The notes under the pieces: generated by a model
Told to the model about the DNA's origin: nothing
Databases searched by the model: none
The model's input: the letters and a program-made list of their open reading frames with translations, nothing else
In this document: positions 39,600-47,971 of the stretch, piece by piece
Position numbering within the stretch: position 1 is the first letter of the stretch
How the letters are laid out: every line of letters starts with the position of its first letter
Made by a program: the position numbers and the translations under genes
NCBI RefSeq assembly: GCF_900090275.1
Contig: NZ_LT607755.1
Span: 1,054,001-1,118,000 of the forward strand
Direction of reading: 5' to 3'
DNA from: Micromonospora zamorensis
GTDB lineage: Bacteria; Actinomycetota; Actinomycetes; Mycobacteriales; Micromonosporaceae
Length of the DNA stretch: 64,000 bases

Positions 39600-41557
39600 T
39601 GCGTCGAACACTCACCGCCCGGCTGTCGGCTCCCGGCATCGCCTTCAAACGGCTCAGCATCACGGCCCGGATCGCACTGAGCTTCGTCCTGCTCATCGTC
39701 GTGGTGGGCATCTTCGCGCCGCTACTCCTGCGGCACGACCCCGCGCAGGCCGGGCTTGGTGCCGCGCTGACCGGCCCGAACGGCGACTACTGGTTCGGCT
39801 TGGACAAGCTCGGACGCGACGTGTTCTCACGGCTGGTCGCCGGCACCCGCCGCTCGTTGATCGTGGGCTTCGGCAGCGCCGGCATCGCCCTGGTGGTCGG
39901 CGCGATTCTGGGCGCGCTGGCGGGAACCAGCCGGCCCGCGATCGACGAGGTGGTGATGCGGTGCCTCGACGTCGTCATGGCATTCCCCGCCATCGTGCTC
40001 TCCGCCCTGCTGATCATCTCCTTCGGCAAGAACAGCCTCGTGGTCCTCGTGGTCGCGATCGGGTTCGTCTTCGTGCCCTCGATCGCGCGCATCGTGCGCG
40101 CCAACGTGCTCTCGCAGTACCGGGAGGACTACGTCGCGGCCGAACGGATCATCGGTGCCCGACGGCCGCACATCCTCTGGCGGCACATCCTGCGCAACTG
40201 CGCCGCCCCGATCCTCGTCTTCGTCACCGTCATGGTGGCCGACGCGATCGTGTTCGAGGCGTCCCTCTCCTTCATCGGTGGCGGGCTCGCGCCCCAGGAG
40301 GCGGCCTCCTCGTGGGGTTCGGTGATCGCCTTCGGCAAGGAGATGGTGCAGATCGGTGGCTGGTGGGCCACGTTCTTCCCCGGCCTGCTGATCCTGCTGA
40401 CCGTGCTCGCCCTGAACGTGCTCTCCGAGGGGATGTCCGACGCCTGGGCCGCCCCGGCGGCGCGGCGTGCCACCGCGACGAAGGTCGGCGACGCGCAGGA
40501 GGAGGCGCAGCCCGGCTCCGGTGAGGTGGTGCAGCTGCCCGGCCTGGCCGAGGCGGCGCAGCGGCTGCGCGAGCGGGCCCGTCCGCTCCCGGAGGGTGAG
40601 CCCGTCCTGGAGGTCCGGAACCTGTCGATCGGGTTCGAGGGGCGCCACCGTGGCGTCGACATCGTCGACGACCTGACCTTCGACGTCCGCCCCGGCGAGG
40701 TGATGGGCCTGGTGGGAGAGTCCGGCTCGGGCAAGTCCCTGACCTCGCTCGCCGTGATGGGCCTGCTGCCGCAGGGAGCCCGGGTCCGAGGCGAGGTCCG
40801 CTTCGCGGGCACCGACCTGCTGACGATGAGCACCAAACGACGTCGTGCCCTGATGGGCCGCGAGATCGCGATGGTCTACCAGGACGCCCTCTCGGCGTTG
40901 AACCCCTCACTGCGCGTCGGCCCCCAGCTCGCCCAGATGATCAGCCGAGGCGGCACCCGGTCGGCCGAGGAGCTGATGGACCTGGTGGGCCTGGACGCAC
41001 GGCGCACCCTGTCCGCGTACCCGCATGAGCTGTCCGGCGGGCAGCGGCAGCGCGTGGTGATCGCCATGGCGCTGTCCCGGGACCCGCGCCTGATCATCGC
41101 CGACGAGCCGACCACCGCGCTCGACGTCACGGTCCAGGCGCAGGTCATGGAGCTGCTGCTGCGGCTGCGCGGCCAGCTGGGCTTCGCGTTGATCCTGGTC
41201 AGCCACGACCTGGCGCTGGTCAGCGACGTCGCGGACCGCGTCGTGGTGATGTACGGCGGGCAGATCATCGAGAGCGGCGTCACCGCCGACGTGGTCGGTG
41301 CGCCGGCACACCACTACGCCCGGGGTCTTCTCGGCTCCGTCCTCTCCCTTGAGGCCGGTGCGGAGCGGCTCACCCAGATCCGTGGTGTGGTGCCGTCGCC
41401 GGCCGACTTCCCGGCGGGATGCCGGTTCGCTGATCGCTGCCCCATGGCGACCGAGGTCTGCCGGACGGAGACGCCCCGCCTGGAGGGCGACGCCAACCAC
41501 CGGTACGCCTGTCACCACCCGGCCGTCACCGTCAGGGAAGAGGAGCTGGCCCGATGA
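39599..41557 (+). CDS. fused DppC-type permease and DppD-type ATPase
   Basis: 652 residues. Residues about 1-285 are a DppC permease (VGIFAPLLLRHDPAQAG, then DYWFGLDKLGRDVFSRLVAGTRRSL, EAA loop AAERIIGARRPHILWRHI). After an acidic linker (about 290-320), residues about 325-650 are an ATPase with Walker A GESGSGKSLTS, signature LSGGQRQRVVIAMAL, Walker B LIIADEPTTALD and the oligopeptide-type cysteine cluster CRFADRCPMATEVC. No stop or frameshift interrupts the join. The same arrangement occurs, as I recall, in the corynebacterial sialic acid importer. Ends in an ATGA overlap. Confidence 0.9.
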   Translation: MRRTLTARLSAPGIAFKRLSITARIALSFVLLIVVVGIFAPLLLRHDPAQAGLGAALTGPNGDYWFGLDKLGRDVFSRLVAGTRRSLIVGFGSAGIALVVGAILGALAGTSRPAIDEVVMRCLDVVMAFPAIVLSALLIISFGKNSLVVLVVAIGFVFVPSIARIVRANVLSQYREDYVAAERIIGARRPHILWRHILRNCAAPILVFVTVMVADAIVFEASLSFIGGGLAPQEAASSWGSVIAFGKEMVQIGGWWATFFPGLLILLTVLALNVLSEGMSDAWAAPAARRATATKVGDAQEEAQPGSGEVVQLPGLAEAAQRLRERARPLPEGEPVLEVRNLSIGFEGRHRGVDIVDDLTFDVRPGEVMGLVGESGSGKSLTSLAVMGLLPQGARVRGEVRFAGTDLLTMSTKRRRALMGREIAMVYQDALSALNPSLRVGPQLAQMISRGGTRSAEELMDLVGLDARRTLSAYPHELSGGQRQRVVIAMALSRDPRLIIADEPTTALDVTVQAQVMELLLRLRGQLGFALILVSHDLALVSDVADRVVVMYGGQIIESGVTADVVGAPAHHYARGLLGSVLSLEAGAERLTQIRGVVPSPADFPAGCRFADRCPMATEVCRTETPRLEGDANHRYACHHPAVTVREEELAR

Positions 41558-42627
41558 GTGCGACATCCCCGCGCGACTCGATCGTCGAGCTACGCGACGT
41601 GCACGTGGTTCACCGCACCCGCGGTGGCGGCCTGTTCGGCCGCGAGCGGGTGTACGCCCTCACCGGCGCGGACCTGACCGTGCGTACCGGCGAGACCATC
41701 GGGGTCGTCGGTGAGTCCGGCTGCGGCAAGTCCACGATGGCCAAGGTGCTGGTGGGCCTCCAGCGGCCGACGAGCGGCACTGTCGCCTTCGCCGGCAAGG
41801 AAGTCTGGTCGATGAACGCGTCGGAACGACGGCAGCACATCGGCGCCGGCGTCGGCATGATCTTCCAGGATCCGGCCACGTCGCTGAACCGGCGCATGCC
41901 GGTCCGCGACATCCTGCGCGATCCGCTCGACGTGCACCGCCGTGGCACCCGCAAGCAGCGTGAGGAGCGGGTCAACGAGCTGATGGCCCTGGTGGGGCTG
42001 CCCCGGTCGGTCGCCGACGTCCTGCCGAGCCAGCTCTCCGGTGGTCAACGCCAGCGGGTGTCCATCGCGCGTGCCCTCGCCCTGGAACCGGGCCTGGTCA
42101 TCGCCGACGAGCCCACCAGCGCCCTCGACGTGTCGGTGCGGGCGCAGATCCTCAACCTGCTCCTGGACCTCAAGGAACGGCTGAACCTGGCCATGGTCTT
42201 CGTCTCGCACGACATCCAGACGGTCAAGCGGATCAGTGACCGCGTGGTCACCATGTACCTCGGCCGGATCGTGGAGCAGACACCCGCCGCCGGGCTTCCC
42301 GAGGTCGCGCAGCACCCGTACACGCGTGCGCTCTTCTCGGCCACGCCGGGTCTGCTCTCGCCCCTGGATCCCATCCCGCTCGTCGGCCCCGTCCCGCTCG
42401 CCACCAAGCCGCCGACCGGATGCCCGTTCCGCACCCGGTGCTGGAAGGCGACCGACGGCTGCGCCATCGAGATGCCGCCGGTCCGGTCGGGCGACGGCGG
42501 CGCCGGCTCCCACGAGTTCCGGTGTTACCACCCCGTACCCGCTGGATCCAGCAACACGGAGCTGGTCGAGCTCGCCAGAGCAGCGACCGGCCGCACCACC
42601 CCCCTACATCTCGAGGAGACAGCGTGA
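41554..42627 (+). CDS. ABC importer ATPase, DppF type
   Basis: 357 residues, start at 41554 overlapping the previous stop. Walker A GESGCGKSTMA, signature LSGGQRQRVSIARAL, Walker B LVIADEPTSALD, switch VSHDIQTVKRISD, and the C-terminal oligopeptide-ATPase region with GCPFRTRCWKATDGC. Second nucleotide-binding subunit of the importer, pairing with the fused ATPase. The stop overlaps the start of the aldolase gene (GTGA). Confidence 0.92.
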   Translation: MSATSPRDSIVELRDVHVVHRTRGGGLFGRERVYALTGADLTVRTGETIGVVGESGCGKSTMAKVLVGLQRPTSGTVAFAGKEVWSMNASERRQHIGAGVGMIFQDPATSLNRRMPVRDILRDPLDVHRRGTRKQREERVNELMALVGLPRSVADVLPSQLSGGQRQRVSIARALALEPGLVIADEPTSALDVSVRAQILNLLLDLKERLNLAMVFVSHDIQTVKRISDRVVTMYLGRIVEQTPAAGLPEVAQHPYTRALFSATPGLLSPLDPIPLVGPVPLATKPPTGCPFRTRCWKATDGCAIEMPPVRSGDGGAGSHEFRCYHPVPAGSSNTELVELARAATGRTTPLHLEETA

Positions 42628-43562
42628 CCACCCCTGCCCCGCGGTTCGCCGGAGTCGTGCCGCCGGTCGTCACCCCATTGACCGAGGAGGGTGCGGTCGA
42701 CGTCGCCTCCCTGGAGCGGCTCATCGAGCGGATGCTCGGCGCAGGCGTCGACGGCATCTTCGCCCTCGGTAGCTCCGGCGAGACCGTCTTCCTCACCGAC
42801 AGCCAGCGGGACCAGGCTCTCGAGGTCGTCGTGAAGACCGTCGCGGGCGCCGTACCGGTCATCGCCGGCTGCATCGAGCCCACCACGCGCCGGGTCCTCG
42901 ACCGGGCCGACGCGTCGACGCGCCTGGGCGTCGACGGCCTGGTGGCCACGGCACCCTTCTACGCCATCGTCGGCCCGTACGAGGTCGAGCGTCACTTCCG
43001 GTCTCTCGCCGCGTCGGTCGAGCTTCCCCTGCTGGCGTACGACATTCCCGTCTGCGTGCACACGAAGCTCTCCCCGGGTCTGTTGAGCCAGCTGGCGGTG
43101 GAGGGCGTCCTCGCGGGTGTCAAGGACTCCAGTGGCGACGACGTCGCCTTCCGTCAGCTGGTGCTGGCGATCACGGAACGCGCGCCGGACGCCGGTTTCA
43201 GCCTGTTGACCGGGCACGAGGTGGTGGTCGACGCGATGATGCTCGCGGGCGCCTCCGGCTCGGTTCCCGGCCTGGCCAACGTGGACCCGGCGGGCTACGT
43301 GCGACTGCACCGGGCTTGCGTGAACGGCGACTGGGACACCGCCCGCGTGGAGCAGGACCGACTGACCCGGTTGTTCCGGATCGTCGACGCGGCCGACCCG
43401 GCGACGGCGGCGGGGGCGACCCGGGGCGTGGGCGCGTTCAAGACCGCCCTGGCCCTGCTCGGCGTCATCGACAGCAACACCGTGTCACTGCCGATGCGGC
43501 CGCTCGACGCCGACGAAGCGGCGCGGGTTCGTGCCCAGCTGGAACTGGCAGGGCTGCTCTAG
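42624..43562 (+). CDS. nanA: N-acetylneuraminate lyase-like aldolase (DapA/NanA family)
   Basis: 312-residue class I aldolase of the DHDPS superfamily, GTG at 42624 with GAGGAGAC upstream. The GxxGE motif reads GSSGE. Tyr139 (AYDIP) and Lys167 (GVKDSSGD, the Schiff-base lysine) fall at nearly the same positions as Tyr137 and Lys165 in E. coli NanA. The family also contains dihydrodipicolinate synthase and keto-acid aldolases, and the YDIP/KDSSGD loops are not the canonical NanA ones. The call rests on adjacency to NanK- and NanE-type genes. Proposed reaction: sialic acid to ManNAc plus pyruvate. Confidence 0.8.
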   Translation: MTTPAPRFAGVVPPVVTPLTEEGAVDVASLERLIERMLGAGVDGIFALGSSGETVFLTDSQRDQALEVVVKTVAGAVPVIAGCIEPTTRRVLDRADASTRLGVDGLVATAPFYAIVGPYEVERHFRSLAASVELPLLAYDIPVCVHTKLSPGLLSQLAVEGVLAGVKDSSGDDVAFRQLVLAITERAPDAGFSLLTGHEVVVDAMMLAGASGSVPGLANVDPAGYVRLHRACVNGDWDTARVEQDRLTRLFRIVDAADPATAAGATRGVGAFKTALALLGVIDSNTVSLPMRPLDADEAARVRAQLELAGLL

Positions 43563-43564
43563 CC

Positions 43565-44512
43565 ATGTCCAAGGTGCGCAAGCCCCCGGTCGTCGACGAG
43601 GCGGTAGCCGCGCTCGACATCGGGGGCACCAAGACGGCTGCCGCCCTCGTCACGAGACAGGGCGAGGTCGTCCACCGGGCCACGGCCCCCACCCCTGGTC
43701 GGGCCGGGGCGACCGCCATCCTCGACACCGCGGCCGATCTCGTCGATCGGTTGCGGGCGAGGGCGACGGGGACACGCGTCCGTGCCGTCGGAGTCGGTAG
43801 TGCCGGAGTGATCGACCATCGGACGGGCCTGGTGCTCTCGGCCACCGACGCCCTGGCCGGTTGGGCCGGCACGGATCTGCGACGACGACTGCGCGAGCTG
43901 CTGGACCTGCCCGTCGCGGTGATCAACGACGTGCACGCGCACGCCCTCGGCGAGACGCGCCACGGGGTGGCCGCCGGCCATCAGACGACGCTCTTTCTCG
44001 CGGTCGGCACCGGCATCGGTGCCTCGTTCGTTGTCGACGGCACCGTGCTGGCCGGCGCCCACTCCGCGGCCGGGCACGCCGGCCACCAGCCGTCGCCGTA
44101 CGCCGGGCAGTTGCCCTGCACCTGCGGCGGGCAGGGACACCTGGAGGCGATCGCCTCCGGGCCCGGCCTCGCCCAGGAGTACGCGCGGCGTACCGGCCAA
44201 CCGGTCGACGACCTGCGGTCGGTGGCCGCGCGCGCAGCCGACGGCGACGCGACGGCCCGGGAGGTGGTCCTGCTGGGCGGGGCTGCCGTGGGCTCGGCTG
44301 TCGGCGGACTGGTCAACATGCTCGATCCCGCTGCCGTCGTCATCGGCGGCGGGGTCGCCGGCCTCGGTGACCTCTGGTGGCAGGCACTTCGGGACGCCGT
44401 GCGGCGGGAGACTTTGCCCAGCCTGGTCGACGTGCCCGTGCTGGCCTCGACCCTCGGATCGGACGCCCCACTGCTCGGCGCCGCGTCACTCGCCTGGGAG
44501 GGCACCGAATGA
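43565..44512 (+). CDS. nanK: ROK-family sugar kinase, N-acetylmannosamine kinase-like
   Basis: 315 residues starting 2 nt after the aldolase stop. The ROK phosphate motif is DIGGTKTAAALV (about 18-30). GVGSAGVID and VINDVHAHALGE carry the catalytic Asp, and AGHAGHQPSP supplies a zinc-ligand His. The usual CxCGxxGC zinc motif reads CTCGGQGHLE, with the third Cys replaced by His. Without a DNA-binding domain this is a kinase and not a regulator. Position between lyase and epimerase supports ManNAc to ManNAc-6-phosphate. Confidence 0.85.
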   Translation: MSKVRKPPVVDEAVAALDIGGTKTAAALVTRQGEVVHRATAPTPGRAGATAILDTAADLVDRLRARATGTRVRAVGVGSAGVIDHRTGLVLSATDALAGWAGTDLRRRLRELLDLPVAVINDVHAHALGETRHGVAAGHQTTLFLAVGTGIGASFVVDGTVLAGAHSAAGHAGHQPSPYAGQLPCTCGGQGHLEAIASGPGLAQEYARRTGQPVDDLRSVAARAADGDATAREVVLLGGAAVGSAVGGLVNMLDPAAVVIGGGVAGLGDLWWQALRDAVRRETLPSLVDVPVLASTLGSDAPLLGAASLAWEGTE

Positions 44513-45189
44513 ACAAGCTGATCGCGCATCTCCGCCACCGCCTCGTCGTCTCCTGCCAGGCGTACCCCGGTGAGCCGATGCGCACCCCGGACACGATGCG
44601 CCGCGTCGCCCTCGCCGCCGCCAAGGGCGGTGCCGCCGGCATCCGCGCCCAGGGTGTGGCGGACATCGCGGCCATCCGGGAGGCCGTCGACCTTCCGCTC
44701 ATCGGGCTGTGGAAGGACGGCGACGACGACGTCTTCATCACCCCCACGCTGGAGCACGCGCTGGCCGTGGCACGGGCGGGCGCACACGTCGTCGCGCTCG
44801 ACGGCACCGCGCGGCCACGGCCCGACGGCCGAACCCTCGGTGACACCATCGCCGCCGTCCACGAACTGACCGGGGCTCTGGTGATGGCCGACTGCTCCAC
44901 CCTCGGCGAGGGCATCGCCGCCGCGGCGGCGGGCGCCGATCTGGTCGGCACCACCCTTTCCGGCTACACCGCGTACACCAGCAAGCAGCCCGGCCCCGAC
45001 CTGGACCTGGTTGCTCAGCTCGCCACCGCGATCGACGTGCCGGTGATCGCGGAGGGTCGGATCCACACCCCGGCCCAGGCGGCGCAAGCGCTGCGGGCCG
45101 GGGCGTGGGCGGTGGTGGTGGGCACCGCGATCACCCACCCCAGCACCATCACCGGCTGGTTCGCGTCGGCGATGGCGGACGCCCGGTAG
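44509..45189 (+). CDS. nanE: N-acylglucosamine-6-phosphate 2-epimerase NanE
   Basis: 226-residue cytoplasmic TIM barrel. Start at 44509 overlaps the kinase stop (ATGA). NanE signatures: LVVSCQAYPGEPM, GIRAQGVADI, PLIGLWK, VALDGTARPRP, the VMADCST segment, GTTLSGYT and PVIAEGRIHTP with VVVGTAITHP. It converts ManNAc-6-phosphate to GlcNAc-6-phosphate, which then needs NagA/NagB, not seen in this window. This is the most specific marker of sialic acid catabolism in the operon. Confidence 0.95.
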   Translation: MNKLIAHLRHRLVVSCQAYPGEPMRTPDTMRRVALAAAKGGAAGIRAQGVADIAAIREAVDLPLIGLWKDGDDDVFITPTLEHALAVARAGAHVVALDGTARPRPDGRTLGDTIAAVHELTGALVMADCSTLGEGIAAAAAGADLVGTTLSGYTAYTSKQPGPDLDLVAQLATAIDVPVIAEGRIHTPAQAAQALRAGAWAVVVGTAITHPSTITGWFASAMADAR

Positions 45190-45286
45190 CGCTCGGAGCA
45201 CGAGCCGGCGGACCGCGGTCCCGCGTCGCGGGCGACGGTCGGCACCCACGGACAACTGACAATCCTGCTGTCACGGAGGCCAAGCT

Positions 45287-46252
45287 GTGGCTTTGAGCGA
45301 TCTCACCCTCGCCGAATGCTGGGCGTACCGACCCGATCTGGCTGTTCCGGAGGACCTGGACGCCTTCTGGGAGCGGACACTTCGCATCGACGAACCGGTG
45401 GAGGCGACGTACGAGCCCGTCGACACCGGTCTCACCCAGATCCGCACCTGGTCGGTCACCGTCGCCGGCTACGGCGGCGAGCCGGTGCACGGCTGGCTGC
45501 ATCTGCCGGCGAATGCCACCGGGCCGTTGCCCTGCGTGGTCGAGTATCTCGGGTACGGCCGTGGTCGTGGCCTGCCGCACGAGAAACTGTTCTGGGCCTC
45601 GGCGGGCTTCGCGCACCTCATCATGGACACCCGGGGTCAGGGCTGGAGTGCCGCGCCCGGCGACACCGCCGACCCGCACCGCTATCCGGCGGGCACCGTT
45701 CCCGGTTTCCTCACGCGGGGGGTCACCAGCCCGGAGGACTTCTACTACCGCAGGCTGATCACCGACGCGGTCCGGTTCGCCCGGGCTGCCCGGGAGCATC
45801 CCGCCGTCGACCCCGACCGGGTCGTCGTCACGGGCATCAGCCAGGGTGGCGGTCTCTCGCTGGCGGTGGCTGCGCTGTTCCCGGAGGTGGCGGCCGCCAT
45901 GCCCGACGTGCCCTTCCTGTGTGACTTCCCGCGCGCCGTCCAGGTCGCCGGTCAGGGCCCCTACGGCGAGGTCGCCGAATATCTCGCGCTTCACCGGGGT
46001 CAGAGCAGCCAGGTTTTCCGTACGTTGTCGTACGTCGACGCGGCCGTGCTCGCACCCGGCGCGACAGCGCCTGCGCTGTTCTCCATCGCGATGATGGACC
46101 AGATCTGCCCGCCCTCGACCTGCTTCGCCGCTTACCACCGCTACGGCGGTGACAAGGAGGTGCGCGTGTACGAGTTCAACGACCACGAAGGTGGCGAGGC
46201 GCACCACCAGCTCGAACAGCTCGCCTGGCTGCACAAGCTCTTCGGCCGCTGA
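45287..46252 (+). CDS. CE7-family acetyl esterase, possible sialate O-acetylesterase
   Basis: 321-residue alpha/beta hydrolase of the acetylxylan esterase/cephalosporin C deacetylase family, GTG at 45287 after CGGAGG. The nucleophile elbow is GISQGGGLSL, preceded by DTRGQGWS. The Asp is in MMDQICPPST and the His in NDHEGGEAHH. No signal peptide, so it is intracellular. CE7 enzymes remove acetyl groups from small sugars. As the gene right after nanE it may deacetylate O-acetylated sialic acids or acetylated sugars after uptake. The 97-nt gap before it has no strong terminator. Confidence 0.85.
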   Translation: MALSDLTLAECWAYRPDLAVPEDLDAFWERTLRIDEPVEATYEPVDTGLTQIRTWSVTVAGYGGEPVHGWLHLPANATGPLPCVVEYLGYGRGRGLPHEKLFWASAGFAHLIMDTRGQGWSAAPGDTADPHRYPAGTVPGFLTRGVTSPEDFYYRRLITDAVRFARAAREHPAVDPDRVVVTGISQGGGLSLAVAALFPEVAAAMPDVPFLCDFPRAVQVAGQGPYGEVAEYLALHRGQSSQVFRTLSYVDAAVLAPGATAPALFSIAMMDQICPPSTCFAAYHRYGGDKEVRVYEFNDHEGGEAHHQLEQLAWLHKLFGR

Positions 46253-46311
46253 GGTGCTGAGGCCTTGAGGTGCTGAGGCCTTGAGGCGCTGAGGCGCCGA
46301 GGCGTTGAGGA
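46251..46311. repeat. 16-bp tandem repeat after the CE7 gene
   Basis: GAGGTGCTGAGGCCTT is repeated exactly twice (46251-46282), followed by degenerate units GAGGCGCTGAGGCGCC and GAGGCGTT. The first unit begins inside the region of the CE7 stop codon. Confidence 0.8.
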
Positions 46312-46329
46312 CAGGGCCGCCGCCTGGCG

Positions 46330-46785
46330 TCAGCGCGGCTCCCAGGCGTCGGGCAACGCGGTGAGCTTGCGGACGTGGGCGGGCAGCCGACCGCTGACGA
46401 TCTCGGCGAGGCTCACCTCGTCGACGACCCGCCGCACGGCGGCGCGCACCGCCACCCACAGGCCGGGCAGGTTCTCCGCCGAACCCTCGTACCGGGTCTC
46501 CTCGGGGCGCAGCCCGCGTACGCCGGCGAGCGGGCCCTCGACGGCCCGCAGCACCGCGCCGACGGTCACCTCGCGCGGCGGTCGGGCCAGCGTGTAGCCG
46601 CCCTCGGCGCCGCGCTGGGCGCGCACGATGCCGGCCCGACGCAGATCCGCCAGGACCGCCTCCAGGAACTTGCGAGGCATGTCCTGCTCGGCGGCGATGG
46701 CCTGGGTGGACAGCAGCGAAGGGTACGCGGTGGCGAGGCTCAGCGCTGCCCGTACCGCGTAGTCGCCGCGCGCGGAGATCTGCAC
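46330..46785 (-). CDS. Rrf2-family transcriptional regulator
   Basis: 151 residues. An N-terminal winged helix with the family opening MQISARGDYAVRAAL, the recognition region MPRKFLEAVLADLRRAGIVRAQRG and the wing GGYTLARPP. The iron-sulfur cysteines of IscR/NsrR are absent, so it is a non-cluster Rrf2 protein of unknown signal. Facing the CE7 gene and next to an AraC gene in the same orientation; probably outside the glycan locus. Confidence 0.9.
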   Translation of the reverse strand: MQISARGDYAVRAALSLATAYPSLLSTQAIAAEQDMPRKFLEAVLADLRRAGIVRAQRGAEGGYTLARPPREVTVGAVLRAVEGPLAGVRGLRPEETRYEGSAENLPGLWVAVRAAVRRVVDEVSLAEIVSGRLPAHVRKLTALPDAWEPR

Positions 46786-46792
46786 AGTGTCA

Positions 46793-47773
46793 TCATGCCC
46801 GCCCGGTGCCGTTGGCCGGTGTGGTGGGCGACCCGGGTCGCGTGGTGTGAGAACCGTTGGCCGATCCGCCGGCGCGGAAACCGCCGCCGTTGGCGCCCGT
46901 CGGCTCGGCCGGCGGCCGGGGCCGGATCACCCGGGCGGCCGGTTGGTCCCGCGCGGCCCGGAACGCACCGGGGCTGACGCCGACCTCCCGGGTGAAGAAG
47001 CGACCGAAGTTCGTGGGCTCGGAGAAGCCGAGGTGCCGGCCGATCTGGGCGATCGGCTGGTCGGTCGCGGCGAGGAGCCGGCCGGCCTGCAACGCGACCC
47101 GCTCGTCGATGACCTGCTTGGCGCTGCGACCGGTGACGGCCAGGCAGGCCCGGGTCAGGGTCCGCACCGAGCAGCGGAGCTCGGCCGCGTAATCCTCCAC
47201 CCGGCGGGTGTGCGCGTAGCTGTGCTCCACCTCCCGGCAGAACCGGTGGAACGTCTCGTCCTCGGGGCGGGGCGTCGACCGGTCGGCACTGCCCAGGGCC
47301 AGCCGCAGCAGCAGCACGGCCAGTTGGTGGCGGAGCAGCGCGCGGGCGGCGACGGTGTCGGGGTGCCGCTGGCAGTCCACCACCAGTTGGCTCACCTCGG
47401 TGATCACCGCGTCCTCGTCCTCGCCGGCCAACTGTCGCCAGGTCACGGGTGTGTCCAGGTCGACGTCGAAGCCGCGCAGCGCCTCCGGGTCCCAGGCGAC
47501 CACTGTCGCGTCGAACTGCGGACCGGAGCAGCGCAGCACCTGGCCGGCGCGGACCCGCAGCAGCGTGCCGGGCCGACAGGGCAACGGGTGAAAGTCGGGT
47601 TCGGCGTCGCCGTGCCCACGCGTGGTGAGGATCAGCAGCTCCCGCTCGACGATCACGGGCCGACGCCAGCGCGGGTCAGGGGAGAGGTCGGCCAACGCGA
47701 ACGTGGCTATCTCGTCGGGGACGGGTGACGCCGTTCCGATCGGTGGCGCGGGGGAGGGACCGGTGGAGACCAT
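46793..47773 (-). CDS. AraC-family transcriptional regulator
   Basis: 326 residues. An N-terminal cupin-like sensing region (about 20-140, containing CRPGTLLRVRAGQVLRC) and two helix-turn-helix motifs in the C-terminal AraC domain (YAAELRCSVRTLTRACLAVTG and IAQIGRHLGFSEPTNFGRFFTREVGVSPGAFR). A proline/glycine-rich tail of about 40 residues follows. Divergent from the SDR gene with a 198-nt gap, so it may regulate that dehydrogenase. Confidence 0.9.
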   Translation of the reverse strand: MVSTGPSPAPPIGTASPVPDEIATFALADLSPDPRWRRPVIVERELLILTTRGHGDAEPDFHPLPCRPGTLLRVRAGQVLRCSGPQFDATVVAWDPEALRGFDVDLDTPVTWRQLAGEDEDAVITEVSQLVVDCQRHPDTVAARALLRHQLAVLLLRLALGSADRSTPRPEDETFHRFCREVEHSYAHTRRVEDYAAELRCSVRTLTRACLAVTGRSAKQVIDERVALQAGRLLAATDQPIAQIGRHLGFSEPTNFGRFFTREVGVSPGAFRAARDQPAARVIRPRPPAEPTGANGGGFRAGGSANGSHTTRPGSPTTPANGTGRA

Positions 47774-47971
47774 CGCCTGCGACGGTAGCCCGAACCGCAG
47801 GTCACCGCATCCCGATCGACGCGCGCAGCGAAGTTGGCGCGTCGATGCGGGCTTGTCGCGATCGTCGTGGCCGGGCTACGTTACCCGGCGGTAGCGCCGT
47901 CCGGTCCGCGGTCCGCCCGGCGCACCGCCGGCCGCCTACCCGGCCGGCGGCCTCCGCCGACTCGCGATGGG

